IMG/VR virus record: IMGVR_UViG_3300009506_000018
Span: 1-64,000 of that record
Source of the DNA: a virus
Length of the DNA stretch: 64,000 nt
Direction: 5' to 3' (one strand)
Positions 48,477 to 56,224 of the stretch are shown here, piece by piece. Both the position numbers and the translations under genes were made by a program. The notes below the pieces were generated by a model. The model searched no databases. It worked only from the letters and a program-made list of their open reading frames with translations, and was not told the DNA's origin. The first letter of the stretch is position 1; the number at the start of each line of letters is the position of its first letter.

Positions 48477-48798
48477 GCTGCCGTGCGCGGTAAGCAGGAA
48501 AAAGCCCGTCACCCTGCACCACTGCCACGGCGGGTCGATGGTGGGTTTCCCAGTCGGCATGGGCCAGCGCCAGAACCCGTTCCTGCAGATCCCGTTGCAC
48601 GCCGACTATCACACCGGGGACTTCGGCATCGACTCCGGCATGGGCATGTGGGTAGATCGCTGGGAGGACACCTTCGGCACCCAGCTTTCCCATCTGGCGT
48701 GGGTGGAGCAGCGACTGGGCTACAACCTCGCCGAGCTGGCGGACGAGTGGGAAAGGCGGCACCGGGCAAAGAGCTTGAATGGCAGGCGGCGGCTATGA
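48439..48798 (+). CDS. Ref-like RecA-dependent nuclease/HNH protein
   Basis: A 119-residue protein. The run PVTLHHCHGGSMVG (23-36), IPLHADYHTGDFGIDSG (51-67) and WEQRLGYNL near the end match the Ref/RecA-dependent nuclease family, an HNH-type fold known from phage P1 that cleaves displaced DNA strands at RecA filaments. The ATG chosen removes a short extension that overlaps the previous gene. Its presence next to RecT/YqaJ/SSB suggests recombination-linked replication. Last gene before the terminator. Confidence 0.65.
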   Translation: MVSVSQHEKSLRELPCAVSRKKPVTLHHCHGGSMVGFPVGMGQRQNPFLQIPLHADYHTGDFGIDSGMGMWVDRWEDTFGTQLSHLAWVEQRLGYNLAELADEWERRHRAKSLNGRRRL

Positions 48799-48867
48799 GA
48801 AGATGAAGATCGCAGTGGAGGTGGTTCGCAGCTTGTTCCTCCTCCGATGCGGTTCTCCACAGTGAGA

Positions 48868-48898
48868 AAGGGCCCCGTTGCGGGGCCCTTGCTTTTTG
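48868..48898 (+). terminator. Terminator of the replication operon
   Basis: AAGGGCCCC (48868-48876) pairs with GGGGCCCTT (48882-48890) over a 5-nt loop, then gcTTTTT. It also sits at the end of the convergent leftward operon and may stop both. Confidence 0.9.
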
Positions 48899-48913
48899 TG
48901 GACGAGGCGAACG

Positions 48914-49453
48914 CTACGCAGCCTTGCTGATCCCCACGTCCTTGACGATCTCCACCAGCTGGAGGAATGTCTCGGACAGGTTCATGGCCCGGCCAGACGG
49001 CCCGTGCTCCAGTCCCAGCTGGTGCAGCAGGCTCATCACCTCGGCGTAGTCATCCTTCGACAGCGAGAACGCGACGGTGCGGGTGTTCTCACGGATCTGC
49101 TGGATGGTGGTGCTGATCTTCTTGAGCGTCTCCTTGCTCTTCGCGACGCGCAGGTACTGGAGCATGCGCCACATACCGAAGCGCCGGATCAACGAAAGCG
49201 ATTCCAGCTTTGAGTACTTCAGGCGGCGCAGCCCACGGTACAGGTGCATGTAGTTGTAGCCGGTCTGGGCAGAGAAGGTCAGCTCCTCATCGACCAGATG
49301 CGCGAACGACTGGTAGCCGAGAACCTGCCAGAGCCTGCCGTGCTCGATGGCCGACAGGATCTGTCCCATCTCGTAGCAGTGGCCGTTGACGACCTGATCC
49401 AGCTCGACGAGCCGGTCCAGCAGCTGAGCTGCGTGTTCTTTTGGTGTTGCCAT
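48914..49453 (-). CDS. Hypothetical helical protein
   Basis: A 179-residue protein, ATG after AAAGGGGAAACC. Helical with 'GRLWQVLGYQSFAHLVDEELTFSAQTGYNYMHLYRGLRRL' (about 40-80), a pattern seen in phage and plasmid proteins with a DUF3102-like helical N-terminus; the match is loose. Further helices have hydrophobic heptads (FLQLVEIVKDVGI). Last gene of the long leftward operon. Confidence 0.6.
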   Translation of the reverse strand: MATPKEHAAQLLDRLVELDQVVNGHCYEMGQILSAIEHGRLWQVLGYQSFAHLVDEELTFSAQTGYNYMHLYRGLRRLKYSKLESLSLIRRFGMWRMLQYLRVAKSKETLKKISTTIQQIRENTRTVAFSLSKDDYAEVMSLLHQLGLEHGPSGRAMNLSETFLQLVEIVKDVGISKAA

Positions 49454-49471
49454 TGGTTTCCCCTTTGAAGA

Positions 49472-49493
49472 GGGGCCGGGCGAACCCGGCCCC
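49472..49493 (-). other. Intercistronic hairpin
   Basis: GGGGCCGGG and CCCGGCCCC (9-bp perfect stem) around a CGAA loop, UUCG on the leftward transcript. There is no U-run, so it probably affects message stability or attenuation rather than ending transcription. Confidence 0.6.
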
Positions 49494-49499
49494 GGTTGG

Positions 49500-49796
49500 T
49501 TACGAGAGTGAGTCCAGAGCGGCCTGTAAGAAGCGACGTGCCGCTTCCGGGCCGTCAAGGGGCTCCCCCTCCTCCTCGACCTTGATCGCGTCGGAGAGCG
49601 CCCCGGCGAGGCTGTGCCAGTTGGCATCGGTCAGGGCCTCGACGGTGATCTTCAGCGGGACCACGCAGTCCCAGTCCGACCAGTTGGCGACGAGGATGCC
49701 GAACGCCTCGACGTCCTCGGCCTGCTCTGGCTGGGTGAAGGACAGTCCCTTCTGCTGATTGATCAGCTCCTGCAGGGCGTCGGTCAGGGTGCTCAT
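49500..49796 (-). CDS. Small acidic hypothetical protein
   Basis: A 98-residue acidic protein (LTDALQELINQQKGLSFTQPEQAEDVEAFGILVANWSDWDCVV...). AGAGGGTAG precedes the ATG. The start overlaps the DUF932-like stop by 4 nt. Unknown function. Confidence 0.6.
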   Translation of the reverse strand: MSTLTDALQELINQQKGLSFTQPEQAEDVEAFGILVANWSDWDCVVPLKITVEALTDANWHSLAGALSDAIKVEEEGEPLDGPEAARRFLQAALDSLS

Positions 49797-50941
49797 GCTG
49801 CTACCCTCTGGACCCCCGCCTCGGCGATCCGCTTCCACTGGTTGCGCGGCAGCTCAAGGATCTTGCCGCCCAGCTGTTCCAGCTCGAACTGGCGATCGGG
49901 AGACTCGACCTCCTGCGCGAAGCGCGTGACCGCCGCCTGCATGCCGAACTGGGACAGGTCGCCGCCCTTGACGAGGAACGTCAGGATGCCGTCCTGCTCG
50001 GCCTGTGTAACCGAGGTATCAGGCAGCAGCTTGATGGCTTCGATCGGGGCCTCGACCTGCTCGCCTCTGATGGCCTCCTCGCACTGGCGGACCATCTTTT
50101 CGAACAGCTTGCCCTCGAAGCTGGCCCGGACCATGTCGCGGACCTGCATCCAGAACCCGGCGTCCTGCACCCGGCGCGTCTCCTCGGAGAGGATCGTCCA
50201 GATGTCATCGTCGCCGTTCTGCTTGCGCCCGACGTGGAACTTGCGCATGGCGTCCCGGGAAAAGATGGCGAGGTTCGAGCAGTGCTTCTCATGCACGCCC
50301 GGCTGGAAGAACAGCGAGCCAGCGCCGACTTCCGAGTTGCCGATCACGCAGCCCGGCTTGAGCACGTGGATGGTGTGGTGTCCGCCGTCGCCGAAGAACA
50401 CGCCATCGGCCTTCACCTCGCGGACGACGCCGGGGATGATGGCCTTGATGTACATGCGCGTCTCGGTGATGGCGCAGCTGAACACGTCAGCCTCCATCCT
50501 GATCAGCTCGGGCAGCACTGCCTCCGCCAGATCGAAGTTGTCGAGCGGGCGGTAGCTGTCGGACATGAACGCCCGGGCAACGCCGTCGAGGGTCCGCACC
50601 ATGCGGGCCTTCGGTTCGCGCCTGAACAGCTCGTTGACAGTCCACGCCAGCATGTCCGGGTGGTTGTCCTTCAGCTTGTCCACGAACGGAGCCGGGATGC
50701 CGAGGGTGCTGCCGAGCTGGCGCAGGGCGTGGTTGTTGATCGGCATCACTGCCGCCTCGACCTTCTCCTGCAGCGGCTCGGGCACCGTGAAGGCGAGCCC
50801 GGTCGTCTCGTGGGGAATGACTTCGAGCTGACGGGTGTCAGCGGTGAAGTCCACTTTGGCCTTGCGCTGGCGCTCCAGCTCCTCGGCCAGTTGAGTCAGG
50901 GACAGGCGTCCCGCGTCTTTTTTCAGCTTTTGGGTTTCCAT
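49793..50941 (-). CDS. DUF932-like protein
   Basis: A 382-residue protein with DUF932 features: 'RAFMSDSYRPLDNFDLAEAVLPEL' (about 122-145), 'FFQPGVHEKHCSNLAIF' and 'MRKFHVGRKQNGDDD' in the middle, helical C-terminus. DUF932 proteins are common in phages and plasmids and were named from conservation only; no activity is assigned. The AGGAGAACCC site precedes the ATG. Confidence 0.75.
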   Translation of the reverse strand: METQKLKKDAGRLSLTQLAEELERQRKAKVDFTADTRQLEVIPHETTGLAFTVPEPLQEKVEAAVMPINNHALRQLGSTLGIPAPFVDKLKDNHPDMLAWTVNELFRREPKARMVRTLDGVARAFMSDSYRPLDNFDLAEAVLPELIRMEADVFSCAITETRMYIKAIIPGVVREVKADGVFFGDGGHHTIHVLKPGCVIGNSEVGAGSLFFQPGVHEKHCSNLAIFSRDAMRKFHVGRKQNGDDDIWTILSEETRRVQDAGFWMQVRDMVRASFEGKLFEKMVRQCEEAIRGEQVEAPIEAIKLLPDTSVTQAEQDGILTFLVKGGDLSQFGMQAAVTRFAQEVESPDRQFELEQLGGKILELPRNQWKRIAEAGVQRVAA

Positions 50942-50955
50942 TGCTATGGGTTCTC

Positions 50956-51195
50956 CTACTTGTCGTTACGTTGCTCGACGACCTTCATCGAGCCCAGTGC
51001 CACACGCAGCGCCCAGAGCCTGACATCAGGCATGTGGCGGTGCGTGGGGTTCGGTGCGCCACCTTTGGTGGCAGGAGCGAGCCAGCGATCGACCGTGCTG
51101 ACGTTCTTGCATCTCGTCAGGCTGGCGATCTGGGCCCGGGTCAGTTCCGGGTTGGCTCGCATGATCTTCTTCAGTTCTGTGTTGGTGCTAGGCAT
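50956..51195 (-). CDS. Small HTH-like DNA-binding protein
   Basis: A 79-residue basic protein: LKKIMRANPELTRAQIASLTRCKNVSTVDRWLAP (about 8-41) fits a helix-turn-helix. It is in the middle of the leftward operon and overlaps the next gene by 8 nt. It could regulate the phage's own operon. Confidence 0.6.
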   Translation of the reverse strand: MPSTNTELKKIMRANPELTRAQIASLTRCKNVSTVDRWLAPATKGGAPNPTHRHMPDVRLWALRVALGSMKVVEQRNDK

Positions 51196-51526
51196 TCAGT
51201 TTCCCCTTGATGCGCTCATCGATGTAGTTGTTGACGGCGAACATACTGTCCTGCGCACAGGACAGATCGTTGCGCTTTTTCACCGCCATGGATCCCGAGC
51301 CGGGGACGTAGTAAACGCGCCATCCCTCTTCGTTGGCTCGGCCTGAATCGGCAATCTCCAGAACGGTGATGCCGTAGATCGTGGTGCCGGGTCGGAATCC
51401 GCTTCCGCGTGATACCTCCACGAGGAGGTTACCGGCCTTACGAAACTGGACGATGTCTGGTGTCATGAAGTTTCTCTGGCCGCTATACACGGTGCGGAAA
51501 ACCTCGCCGATCTCTGTAATGTTCAC
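51188..51526 (-). CDS. Hypothetical protein
   Basis: A 112-residue protein starting at GTG with AGGAGAACCACC directly before it. Mixed alpha/beta, including RTVYSGQRNFMTPDIVQFRKAGNLLVEVSRG and a MAVKKRNDLSCAQDS region. The frame is open upstream but this start matches the local signature. No family. Confidence 0.6.
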   Translation of the reverse strand: MNITEIGEVFRTVYSGQRNFMTPDIVQFRKAGNLLVEVSRGSGFRPGTTIYGITVLEIADSGRANEEGWRVYYVPGSGSMAVKKRNDLSCAQDSMFAVNNYIDERIKGKLNA

Positions 51527-51875
51527 GGTGGTTCTCCTGCAGTACGATTCGATGCACATGGCGGAATGGCAGGACGTAGCAGTCAAAGACCTGCCTGCCA
51601 TCCTGCCAGCCACGCAACATGCGGTGATAGCCATCGACGATGAGCATCGACTTGCGATCGCTCAGCTGGATGGCGAACAACGGTTTCACAGCCTCCTCGG
51701 GCTTCATGGTTCTGATGCGCTCCCAGTCGATCCTGATCAGCTTCTGGGCGAAGGCGACATAGGAATCGTCAACGCGAAGCCGTGAGCGCCACTTGTCGGG
51801 TTTCTGCTGCACCATGCGCTCGAACTTGTCGATGTCGTAGCGCGTGCGGCCCAGTGTGAAAACCTCCCGGTTCAC
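51483..51875 (-). CDS. ParB-like nuclease-domain protein
   Basis: A 130-residue protein starting at GTG that overlaps the stop of the tiny membrane gene (GTGTGA). Contains IQLSDRKSMLIVDGYHRMLRGWQDG (about 85-109), the 'DG.HR' element of ParB/Srx-like domains. Such domains occur in partition proteins, in DNA modification helpers and in phage early proteins. The C-terminal part overlaps the next gene by 44 nt. Confidence 0.6.
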   Translation of the reverse strand: MNREVFTLGRTRYDIDKFERMVQQKPDKWRSRLRVDDSYVAFAQKLIRIDWERIRTMKPEEAVKPLFAIQLSDRKSMLIVDGYHRMLRGWQDGRQVFDCYVLPFRHVHRIVLQENHREHYRDRRGFPHRV

Positions 51876-51976
51876 ACAAGGGCCCAGATCAGCAGCAGGA
51901 TGAGCAGCGTGTCGATCACGCCGGAGACGTACCACGTCATGCGGTAGCGGGTCAGCTTGTAGAGAGCTTCCATCAT
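51872..51976 (-). CDS. Tiny single-span membrane protein
   Basis: A 34-residue protein, MMEALYKLTRYRM then a hydrophobic helix (YVSGVIDTLLILLLIWALV). AGGAGAACC lies 3 nt before the ATG, and the ATG overlaps the stop of the zinc-ribbon gene upstream. The stop overlaps the next start. Tight coupling and a perfect site make it credible despite its size. Confidence 0.65.
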   Translation of the reverse strand: MMEALYKLTRYRMTWYVSGVIDTLLILLLIWALV

Positions 51977-52140
51977 TGGTTCTCCTCGATCTCGATGTGA
52001 CCGCACTCGGGGCAGCAGAGCACCTCGCGAGTGCCGGTCAGGGGGCGGTCGTACATCTGGTCCCGGTCATCGGGAATGACCACCGTGTTGGCTTCGGTAT
52101 CGCTGAAGCGGGCGTCGCAGTGCGGGCAGTAGTACATCAT
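51973..52140 (-). CDS. Small zinc-ribbon protein
   Basis: A 55-residue protein with YCPHCDARF (4-12) and CCPECGH (42-48), two CxxC pairs spaced as a zinc ribbon. Begins ATGATG, overlapping the previous stop; ends in an overlap with the tiny membrane gene. Confidence 0.7.
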   Translation of the reverse strand: MMYYCPHCDARFSDTEANTVVIPDDRDQMYDRPLTGTREVLCCPECGHIEIEENQ

Positions 52141-52346
52141 CCGAGCACCACCTTGAGGCCAGCGTCGGCGATGGCCGTCGCGATCTCCTCGTAGTAGCGC
52201 GGCTCAATGATGTGCCCACCACACCACGTCAGGTCATCCTGAGGCAGGTGCTTCATCGCCCACTCTTCGCCCTGTGCGGACACCGGGGTGAGCACGCCGA
52301 TCGTGCCCTGCGGATTCCAGACGAAGTCATGCTCAGGCTGTGCCAT
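52137..52346 (-). CDS. Small hypothetical protein
   Basis: A 69-residue protein (PEHDFVWNPQGTIGVLTPVSAQGEEWAMKHL...) with AAGGAGGGCG before the ATG. The middle and end are alpha/beta. It overlaps the next gene at both ends. Unknown. Confidence 0.65.
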   Translation of the reverse strand: MAQPEHDFVWNPQGTIGVLTPVSAQGEEWAMKHLPQDDLTWCGGHIIEPRYYEEIATAIADAGLKVVLG

Positions 52347-52824
52347 CGTTCTCGCCCTCCTTCGTTCGCTCGGCGTACGGCGTCCAGTCCCGGGGGGACT
52401 TCATCTCGTCGCCGTAGCGGGCGATGTTGAACGGCAGCGTGTTAGCCACGGCGATGAGCCCGCCGATGATCTCGAACTCAGTTGAGTCCGAGCGGGCGGC
52501 GATGTCCTTCGAGGACTGGATCATGCGCAGCGTGGCGTGGGTCGCCTTGCGCAGAACGCTGTCTGCCTTCTTGCGACGCGGGTCGGACTCGGGCATGCGC
52601 GTATCGAGAAGGAGCGGGCCCTTGCCCCTGACCGTCTCGATGCGCTGCCACCGCTTCCACGTCCCCTTCACCAGATTGCCGGAGTCAGCGAACGTGGTGT
52701 CCACCTTCTCCAGTATCCAGCCATTGGAACGAACAGACAGGGTCTGCTCGGCGGATCCGAGGGCCGTCTGCACCTTGCGGCGCAGACGGGCGATCTCGAA
52801 ACCGTTCGCTTTCAGTGTTGCCAT
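52333..52824 (-). CDS. Hypothetical helical protein
   Basis: A 163-residue mostly helical, basic protein (EIARLRRKVQTALGSAEQTLSVR ... RMIQSSKDIAARSDSTEFEIIGGLIAVANTLPFNIARYG). GGAGAACCC precedes the ATG. A possible operator-promoter lies just upstream at 52855-52883. Unknown function. Confidence 0.65.
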   Translation of the reverse strand: MATLKANGFEIARLRRKVQTALGSAEQTLSVRSNGWILEKVDTTFADSGNLVKGTWKRWQRIETVRGKGPLLLDTRMPESDPRRKKADSVLRKATHATLRMIQSSKDIAARSDSTEFEIIGGLIAVANTLPFNIARYGDEMKSPRDWTPYAERTKEGENDGTA

Positions 52825-52854
52825 TGGGTTCTCCAGTTCCCAGTGAGTGGTGAA

Positions 52855-52883
52855 ATAATACCTGACTCAGTCGGTCCCGTACA
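52855..52883 (-). promoter_or_regulatory. Possible internal leftward promoter with the TGACTSAGTCA operator
   Basis: TGTACG (52883-52878), a 17-bp spacer and TATTAT (52860-52855), read leftward. In the spacer lies CGACTGAGTCA (52873-52863), 10 of 11 bases matching the operator at 1615-1625, where it is also placed between -35 and -10. The -35 is weak. Confidence 0.4.
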
Positions 52884-53166
52884 GCTTCTCGACCAGCGCC
52901 ATGAAGGTCTTCGTTTCCTTGCTGGTGAGACGCTGCGACATCACGCCCACGGTGGTGGCCTTGACGATCCGGCGGACGTCCTCGTTATCCAGCTCGATGT
53001 GGATCCGGTCGCCCTCCTGAATGGTCACGCCGTAGTGGTTCGGGATGTCGGTGTGCCAGCGTTGCCAGCGCGGATGCTGGTTGAGCGGGCTGCCGGTCCA
53101 GACGGGGATGGCGTGCTCGATGTTGCGCCGTTCCTTTCTGGCCCGGGAGATCTTCCAGATAAGCAT
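52867..53166 (-). CDS. Small hypothetical protein
   Basis: A 99-residue protein with GGAGGTGTAACG before the ATG. N-terminal part is very basic (KISRARKERRNIEH), the rest alpha/beta with 'GDRIHIELDNEDVRRIVKATTVG'. Unknown. Confidence 0.65.
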   Translation of the reverse strand: MLIWKISRARKERRNIEHAIPVWTGSPLNQHPRWQRWHTDIPNHYGVTIQEGDRIHIELDNEDVRRIVKATTVGVMSQRLTSKETKTFMALVEKLYGTD

Positions 53167-53168
53167 CG

Positions 53169-53714
53169 TTACACCTCCGCCTGATATACGTAGTCGGTCA
53201 TATCGGAGACGGCGCTTTCGAGGTGGCTTTCCAGCTGCTCCTGCCAGTCGTTGTGGTCGGACTGGAATTCATCCGTGCCTTCCTCGCCATCGTCGTAGTG
53301 ATTGCGATCAGGTTCCTCTTCCGCGTACTCATCGATTGACTCGATGTCGCTGATGGCGGACTCGACCGCATCGATGCGCTCCTGCAGAAGCTCTCCGGTC
53401 GGGGAGTACTGCAGCTCGTCGGGCATGTTGTCGAGGCTCGACTGCGTCTCGTCCCTGAGATCCTCCAGCTGGCTGACGACCTCGTCGCGCAGCTCGATCA
53501 GCTCATCGTTGGTTTCGACATTGCTGTCCTCGATGAACTCGCCGATGCTGCGCACCGTGCCGTAGTAAGCCGACTGGGTCAGCTGGCTCCCGCGTGGCGG
53601 GGTCTTCGAGTATCGCTTACCGCCGTAGCGGAACTTCCACCAGTAGTAGGGCTCGCCCGGCTGGGCGACTGGGTTGGCCTTGCGGGCCTTCTTCACGTAA
53701 TGCACTCGTGGCAT
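53169..53714 (-). CDS. Acidic hypothetical protein
   Basis: A 181-residue protein started at the ATG with AGGAGAACC 4 nt upstream. A 30-residue longer form could start at the ATG overlapping the previous stop (53801). After a basic N-terminus (YVKKARKANP, GGKRYSKTPP) it is very acidic and helical (ETNDELIELRDEVVSQLEDLRDET, then DDGEEGTDEFQSDHND). Some phage DNA mimics are this acidic, which is only an analogy. Confidence 0.65.
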   Translation of the reverse strand: MPRVHYVKKARKANPVAQPGEPYYWWKFRYGGKRYSKTPPRGSQLTQSAYYGTVRSIGEFIEDSNVETNDELIELRDEVVSQLEDLRDETQSSLDNMPDELQYSPTGELLQERIDAVESAISDIESIDEYAEEEPDRNHYDDGEEGTDEFQSDHNDWQEQLESHLESAVSDMTDYVYQAEV

Positions 53715-53774
53715 GTTGGTTCTCCTAAGTTGTGGCTTGCCATCATCGGGCCGGAGGGAGCCACCCTTCCGACG

Positions 53775-53793
53775 ACCCCGGGAGTCCCGGGGT
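53775..53793 (-). other. Intercistronic hairpin
   Basis: ACCCCGGG (53775-53782) and CCCGGGGT (53786-53793) with a 3-nt loop, between two leftward genes. No U-run. It overlaps the possible N-terminal extension of the downstream gene. Confidence 0.5.
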
Positions 53794-53800
53794 TTCGGCA

Positions 53801-54271
53801 TCAGGCCGTCTCTGCGGCCTCAGGGCCGTAGATCTGGTAGTCATCGAGGGTATCCCCGTACTGGCGCTCCAGCGTCTCTACCACCTCGTCTCTGGAGGCG
53901 GCATCGATCTGGATGGTGCGTCGCTTGCAGCAGCCCTCGGGTACGCCGTCCTGATCCCTGAGCCAGAGGTCGCACTTGAAGCTGGTCAGGAAGTTGCCAG
54001 CGGCGGAGCCATAGACGCCCCGATACCAGTCGGCCTCGCCGAAGATGTCCACGTCGTTGACGCGGCACACGACCCAGCCGAAGCTGGACCAGCGGTCCTT
54101 CGTCGGGGCCCAGTGGCGCTGCTCGCCGTAGTGGACCAGCCTGACCTCACGGCGCTGGCCGACGTCCATGTTGGCGACGTCGTCCGGGCCGAACGGGAAG
54201 CACTGGTCGTAGCGCAGCATGTCGAGCGGGAACGAGCCGCGCCCGGTGACGGTGAAAGTGACGGTGTTCAT
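53801..54271 (-). CDS. Hypothetical protein
   Basis: A 156-residue alpha/beta protein (TVTFTVTGRGSFPLDMLRYDQCFPFGPDD...). Contains DLWLRDQDGVPEGCCKRRTIQ with a paired Cys and an acidic end. It has a GGAGAACACC site. It forms an ATGA junction with the preceding gene. Unknown function. Confidence 0.65.
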   Translation of the reverse strand: MNTVTFTVTGRGSFPLDMLRYDQCFPFGPDDVANMDVGQRREVRLVHYGEQRHWAPTKDRWSSFGWVVCRVNDVDIFGEADWYRGVYGSAAGNFLTSFKCDLWLRDQDGVPEGCCKRRTIQIDAASRDEVVETLERQYGDTLDDYQIYGPEAAETA

Positions 54272-54480
54272 TCGGTGTTCTCCTTCATGGCGCGGGCGAT
54301 CTGCTCGCCCAGTGAATAGGTGCAGCTGTCCGAGAAGAACTTACCGTTCCAGCGGCAGCCGTAGCGATCGCGCATGATCTTCTTCCCGGCGACCGTATCA
54401 GGCTGCTGGAAGTAGAAAGCGTTCTCGCGGACGAGCTTCAGGGCCTCGTCCAGAACCGTATCGTTGACGTTGTCCTTCAT
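54268..54480 (-). CDS. Small hypothetical protein
   Basis: A 70-residue protein from the ATG following AGGAGGCTGCG; the upstream extension of the frame is a shadow. Contains NAFYFQQPDTVAGKKIMRDRYGCRW and two Cys. Unknown. Confidence 0.65.
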   Translation of the reverse strand: MKDNVNDTVLDEALKLVRENAFYFQQPDTVAGKKIMRDRYGCRWNGKFFSDSCTYSLGEQIARAMKENTE

Positions 54481-55241
54481 CGCAGCCTCCTGATCGTGCC
54501 CAGCACGCGCCGCCCCATCAGGGACTGCTGGTTGCGGAGCATGCGCTCGTCGTCGTCGGCCTTGCTGTCGATCGACCAGAGCTTGCCGGAGTCGATGATG
54601 ACCTCGACCTCGCTCTCGCCGTACCTGTCGGCCACCATCTTTTTGGCGTTCTTGATGGCGGTGCCGAGATTGGCCCACGTCACTTCCATGCGACGGTCGC
54701 GGGCGAACTCCAGCACGGACTTGTTGTTGTAGTCCTTGCCCCTGACAAGCGTGTCACGGATCTCGTAGGGCTCTTCCTTGCCCGTCTGCCAATTGCGGCG
54801 GGTGGTCTGGCGCAGCCGGGCCAGCGTGAAGCGAGCGTGCCTGTGGTCGGTTCTCAGCTCGTTGTCGAGCAGCTTCTGGTAGGCCGCGCCGATGGCATCT
54901 TCCTGAGACTTCTCCACCGCCTTGCGGAAGACCTCCCGAACGCGCTCGAACAGGTCGGCACGCTCGATGATCACGCGGGCCGCGCCGACAGCCTTCTCGA
55001 AGTCCTCGCGGTTTCCGGCGCGGATCTTGTCGCATGCCTCGCGGGCCAGCCGACGAAGATCCTGTTCGGCCAGTCGGCAGAACTCGAACGCAGCGTAGGC
55101 GGCGTCCGGGTCGTAGCGATCGGTACCGGCCCACAGGTCCATGGCGAAGGTCGCTCCGCTGGTGAGCAGATTGACCTTCTCGAATTCCTCGGCTCGCTGG
55201 CGAACAGCGGCGGAGGTGTGGCTGGAAAGATTCAGTTTCAT
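54477..55241 (-). CDS. Hypothetical helical protein
   Basis: A 254-residue mostly helical protein with AAGGAGAACC upstream of the ATG. The middle is rich in Arg/Glu heptads (REACDKIRAGNREDFEKAVGAARVIIERADLFERVREVFRK), the end is 'IKNAKKMVADRYGESEVEVIIDSGKLWSIDSK'. No motif recognised. It overlaps the next gene by 4 nt. Confidence 0.65.
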   Translation of the reverse strand: MKLNLSSHTSAAVRQRAEEFEKVNLLTSGATFAMDLWAGTDRYDPDAAYAAFEFCRLAEQDLRRLAREACDKIRAGNREDFEKAVGAARVIIERADLFERVREVFRKAVEKSQEDAIGAAYQKLLDNELRTDHRHARFTLARLRQTTRRNWQTGKEEPYEIRDTLVRGKDYNNKSVLEFARDRRMEVTWANLGTAIKNAKKMVADRYGESEVEVIIDSGKLWSIDSKADDDERMLRNQQSLMGRRVLGTIRRLR

Positions 55242-55251
55242 GTGGTTCTCC

Positions 55252-56139
55252 TTACAGTCCAAACTTCGATCGGCAGATCGGGCCGATGCCCAGCTCGATC
55301 GACACTCCGTTGGTCAGCTCGCGACCGCAGCAGCAGCACTGCCCGGTCCGCTGACCCTGCACCTTGACGGCGTTGGCCGGATCCTTGTCGATCTCGACCA
55401 GCGTCTCGACCACCTCGGGCGGGCAGTTCCGCGCCGGGGTGAACTTGCCATCGGTGTCGATGCGCCCGAACCAGCGGTTGTCCGGGTAGCGCCGACCGTC
55501 GGTGATGTTGACCGAGCCCGGGTTGCGGGAGCGGCCACCGGCCAGCTGCAGAACGATGCGTGCGCCTGACGAATCCACCAGCCGCAGCTTCGGGTACTTC
55601 AGGCCGTTCTCCCGGGCCGTCTGCAGGTAGCGCAGGCAGTTCGGCAGCTCGGCCACTGGCTGGGGCTGGCTGGCCTTGTGCTCGGCATCCTTCGCGAGGA
55701 TCTTCTCGACCGCCGCCTGCTGGCGCTCGGTGAGGGATCCGTACTGGTGGATGGCGGAGTGCAGGCTGGCAGCGAACTCGGAGCGGTGCTCGTTGGCCTT
55801 CAGCCACGCGGTCACCTGCGGGTGGGCCTCCATGTACGCCTGCGCCGCGTTCGCCTTCTCAGCGGCCTGACGTTCGCTCCTGCGGGCAGCCTGCTCGCGA
55901 CGCTTCGCCCGGGCAGCCACACCGGCAGCATCGGTGCGGATCTTCTGGTTGCTCTTGCCAGTGCCGTTGCAGCTGAAGCAGCGCCCGGCGGACCAGTTGC
56001 CGCGCCAGACACCGGAACCGCCGCACTTGCGACAGGGGGCGTTGGCGTACTCGGCGGCGTGCTCAAGGAAGTCCTTGTGCTGCGCCTCGCCCTCGGGGGC
56101 GGTGATGATCTCGTCGAGATCGGTGAAGTCAATGCTCAT
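55252..56139 (-). CDS. Zinc-finger protein with DUF6011-like C-terminus
   Basis: A 295-residue protein. N-terminal DnaJ-type zinc motif (CRKCGGSG about 36, CFSCNGTG about 54), an Arg/Ala-rich helix, then a beta domain (RLVDSSGARIVLQLAGGRSRNPGSVNIT) and a C-terminal CCCCGRELTNGVSIELGIGPICRSKFG typical of DUF6011 modules. AAGGAGAACCACATG at the start. Probably a nucleic-acid-binding early protein. Its function is unknown. Confidence 0.7.
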   Translation of the reverse strand: MSIDFTDLDEIITAPEGEAQHKDFLEHAAEYANAPCRKCGGSGVWRGNWSAGRCFSCNGTGKSNQKIRTDAAGVAARAKRREQAARRSERQAAEKANAAQAYMEAHPQVTAWLKANEHRSEFAASLHSAIHQYGSLTERQQAAVEKILAKDAEHKASQPQPVAELPNCLRYLQTARENGLKYPKLRLVDSSGARIVLQLAGGRSRNPGSVNITDGRRYPDNRWFGRIDTDGKFTPARNCPPEVVETLVEIDKDPANAVKVQGQRTGQCCCCGRELTNGVSIELGIGPICRSKFGL

Positions 56140-56194
56140 GTGGTTCTCCTTCAGTGGGCCTGTCTCATCAGTGCCGGTAGGCCATCTCCGGCAG

Positions 56195-56216
56195 ACCCCG
56201 CACCTCCGGGCGGGGT
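56195..56216 (-). other. Intercistronic hairpin
   Basis: ACCCCGC (56195-56201) and GCGGGGT (56210-56216) around an 8-nt loop in the 85-bp gap between two leftward genes. No U-run on the leftward message, so likely a stability or processing element. Confidence 0.5.
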
Positions 56217-56224
56217 TTCGACTG

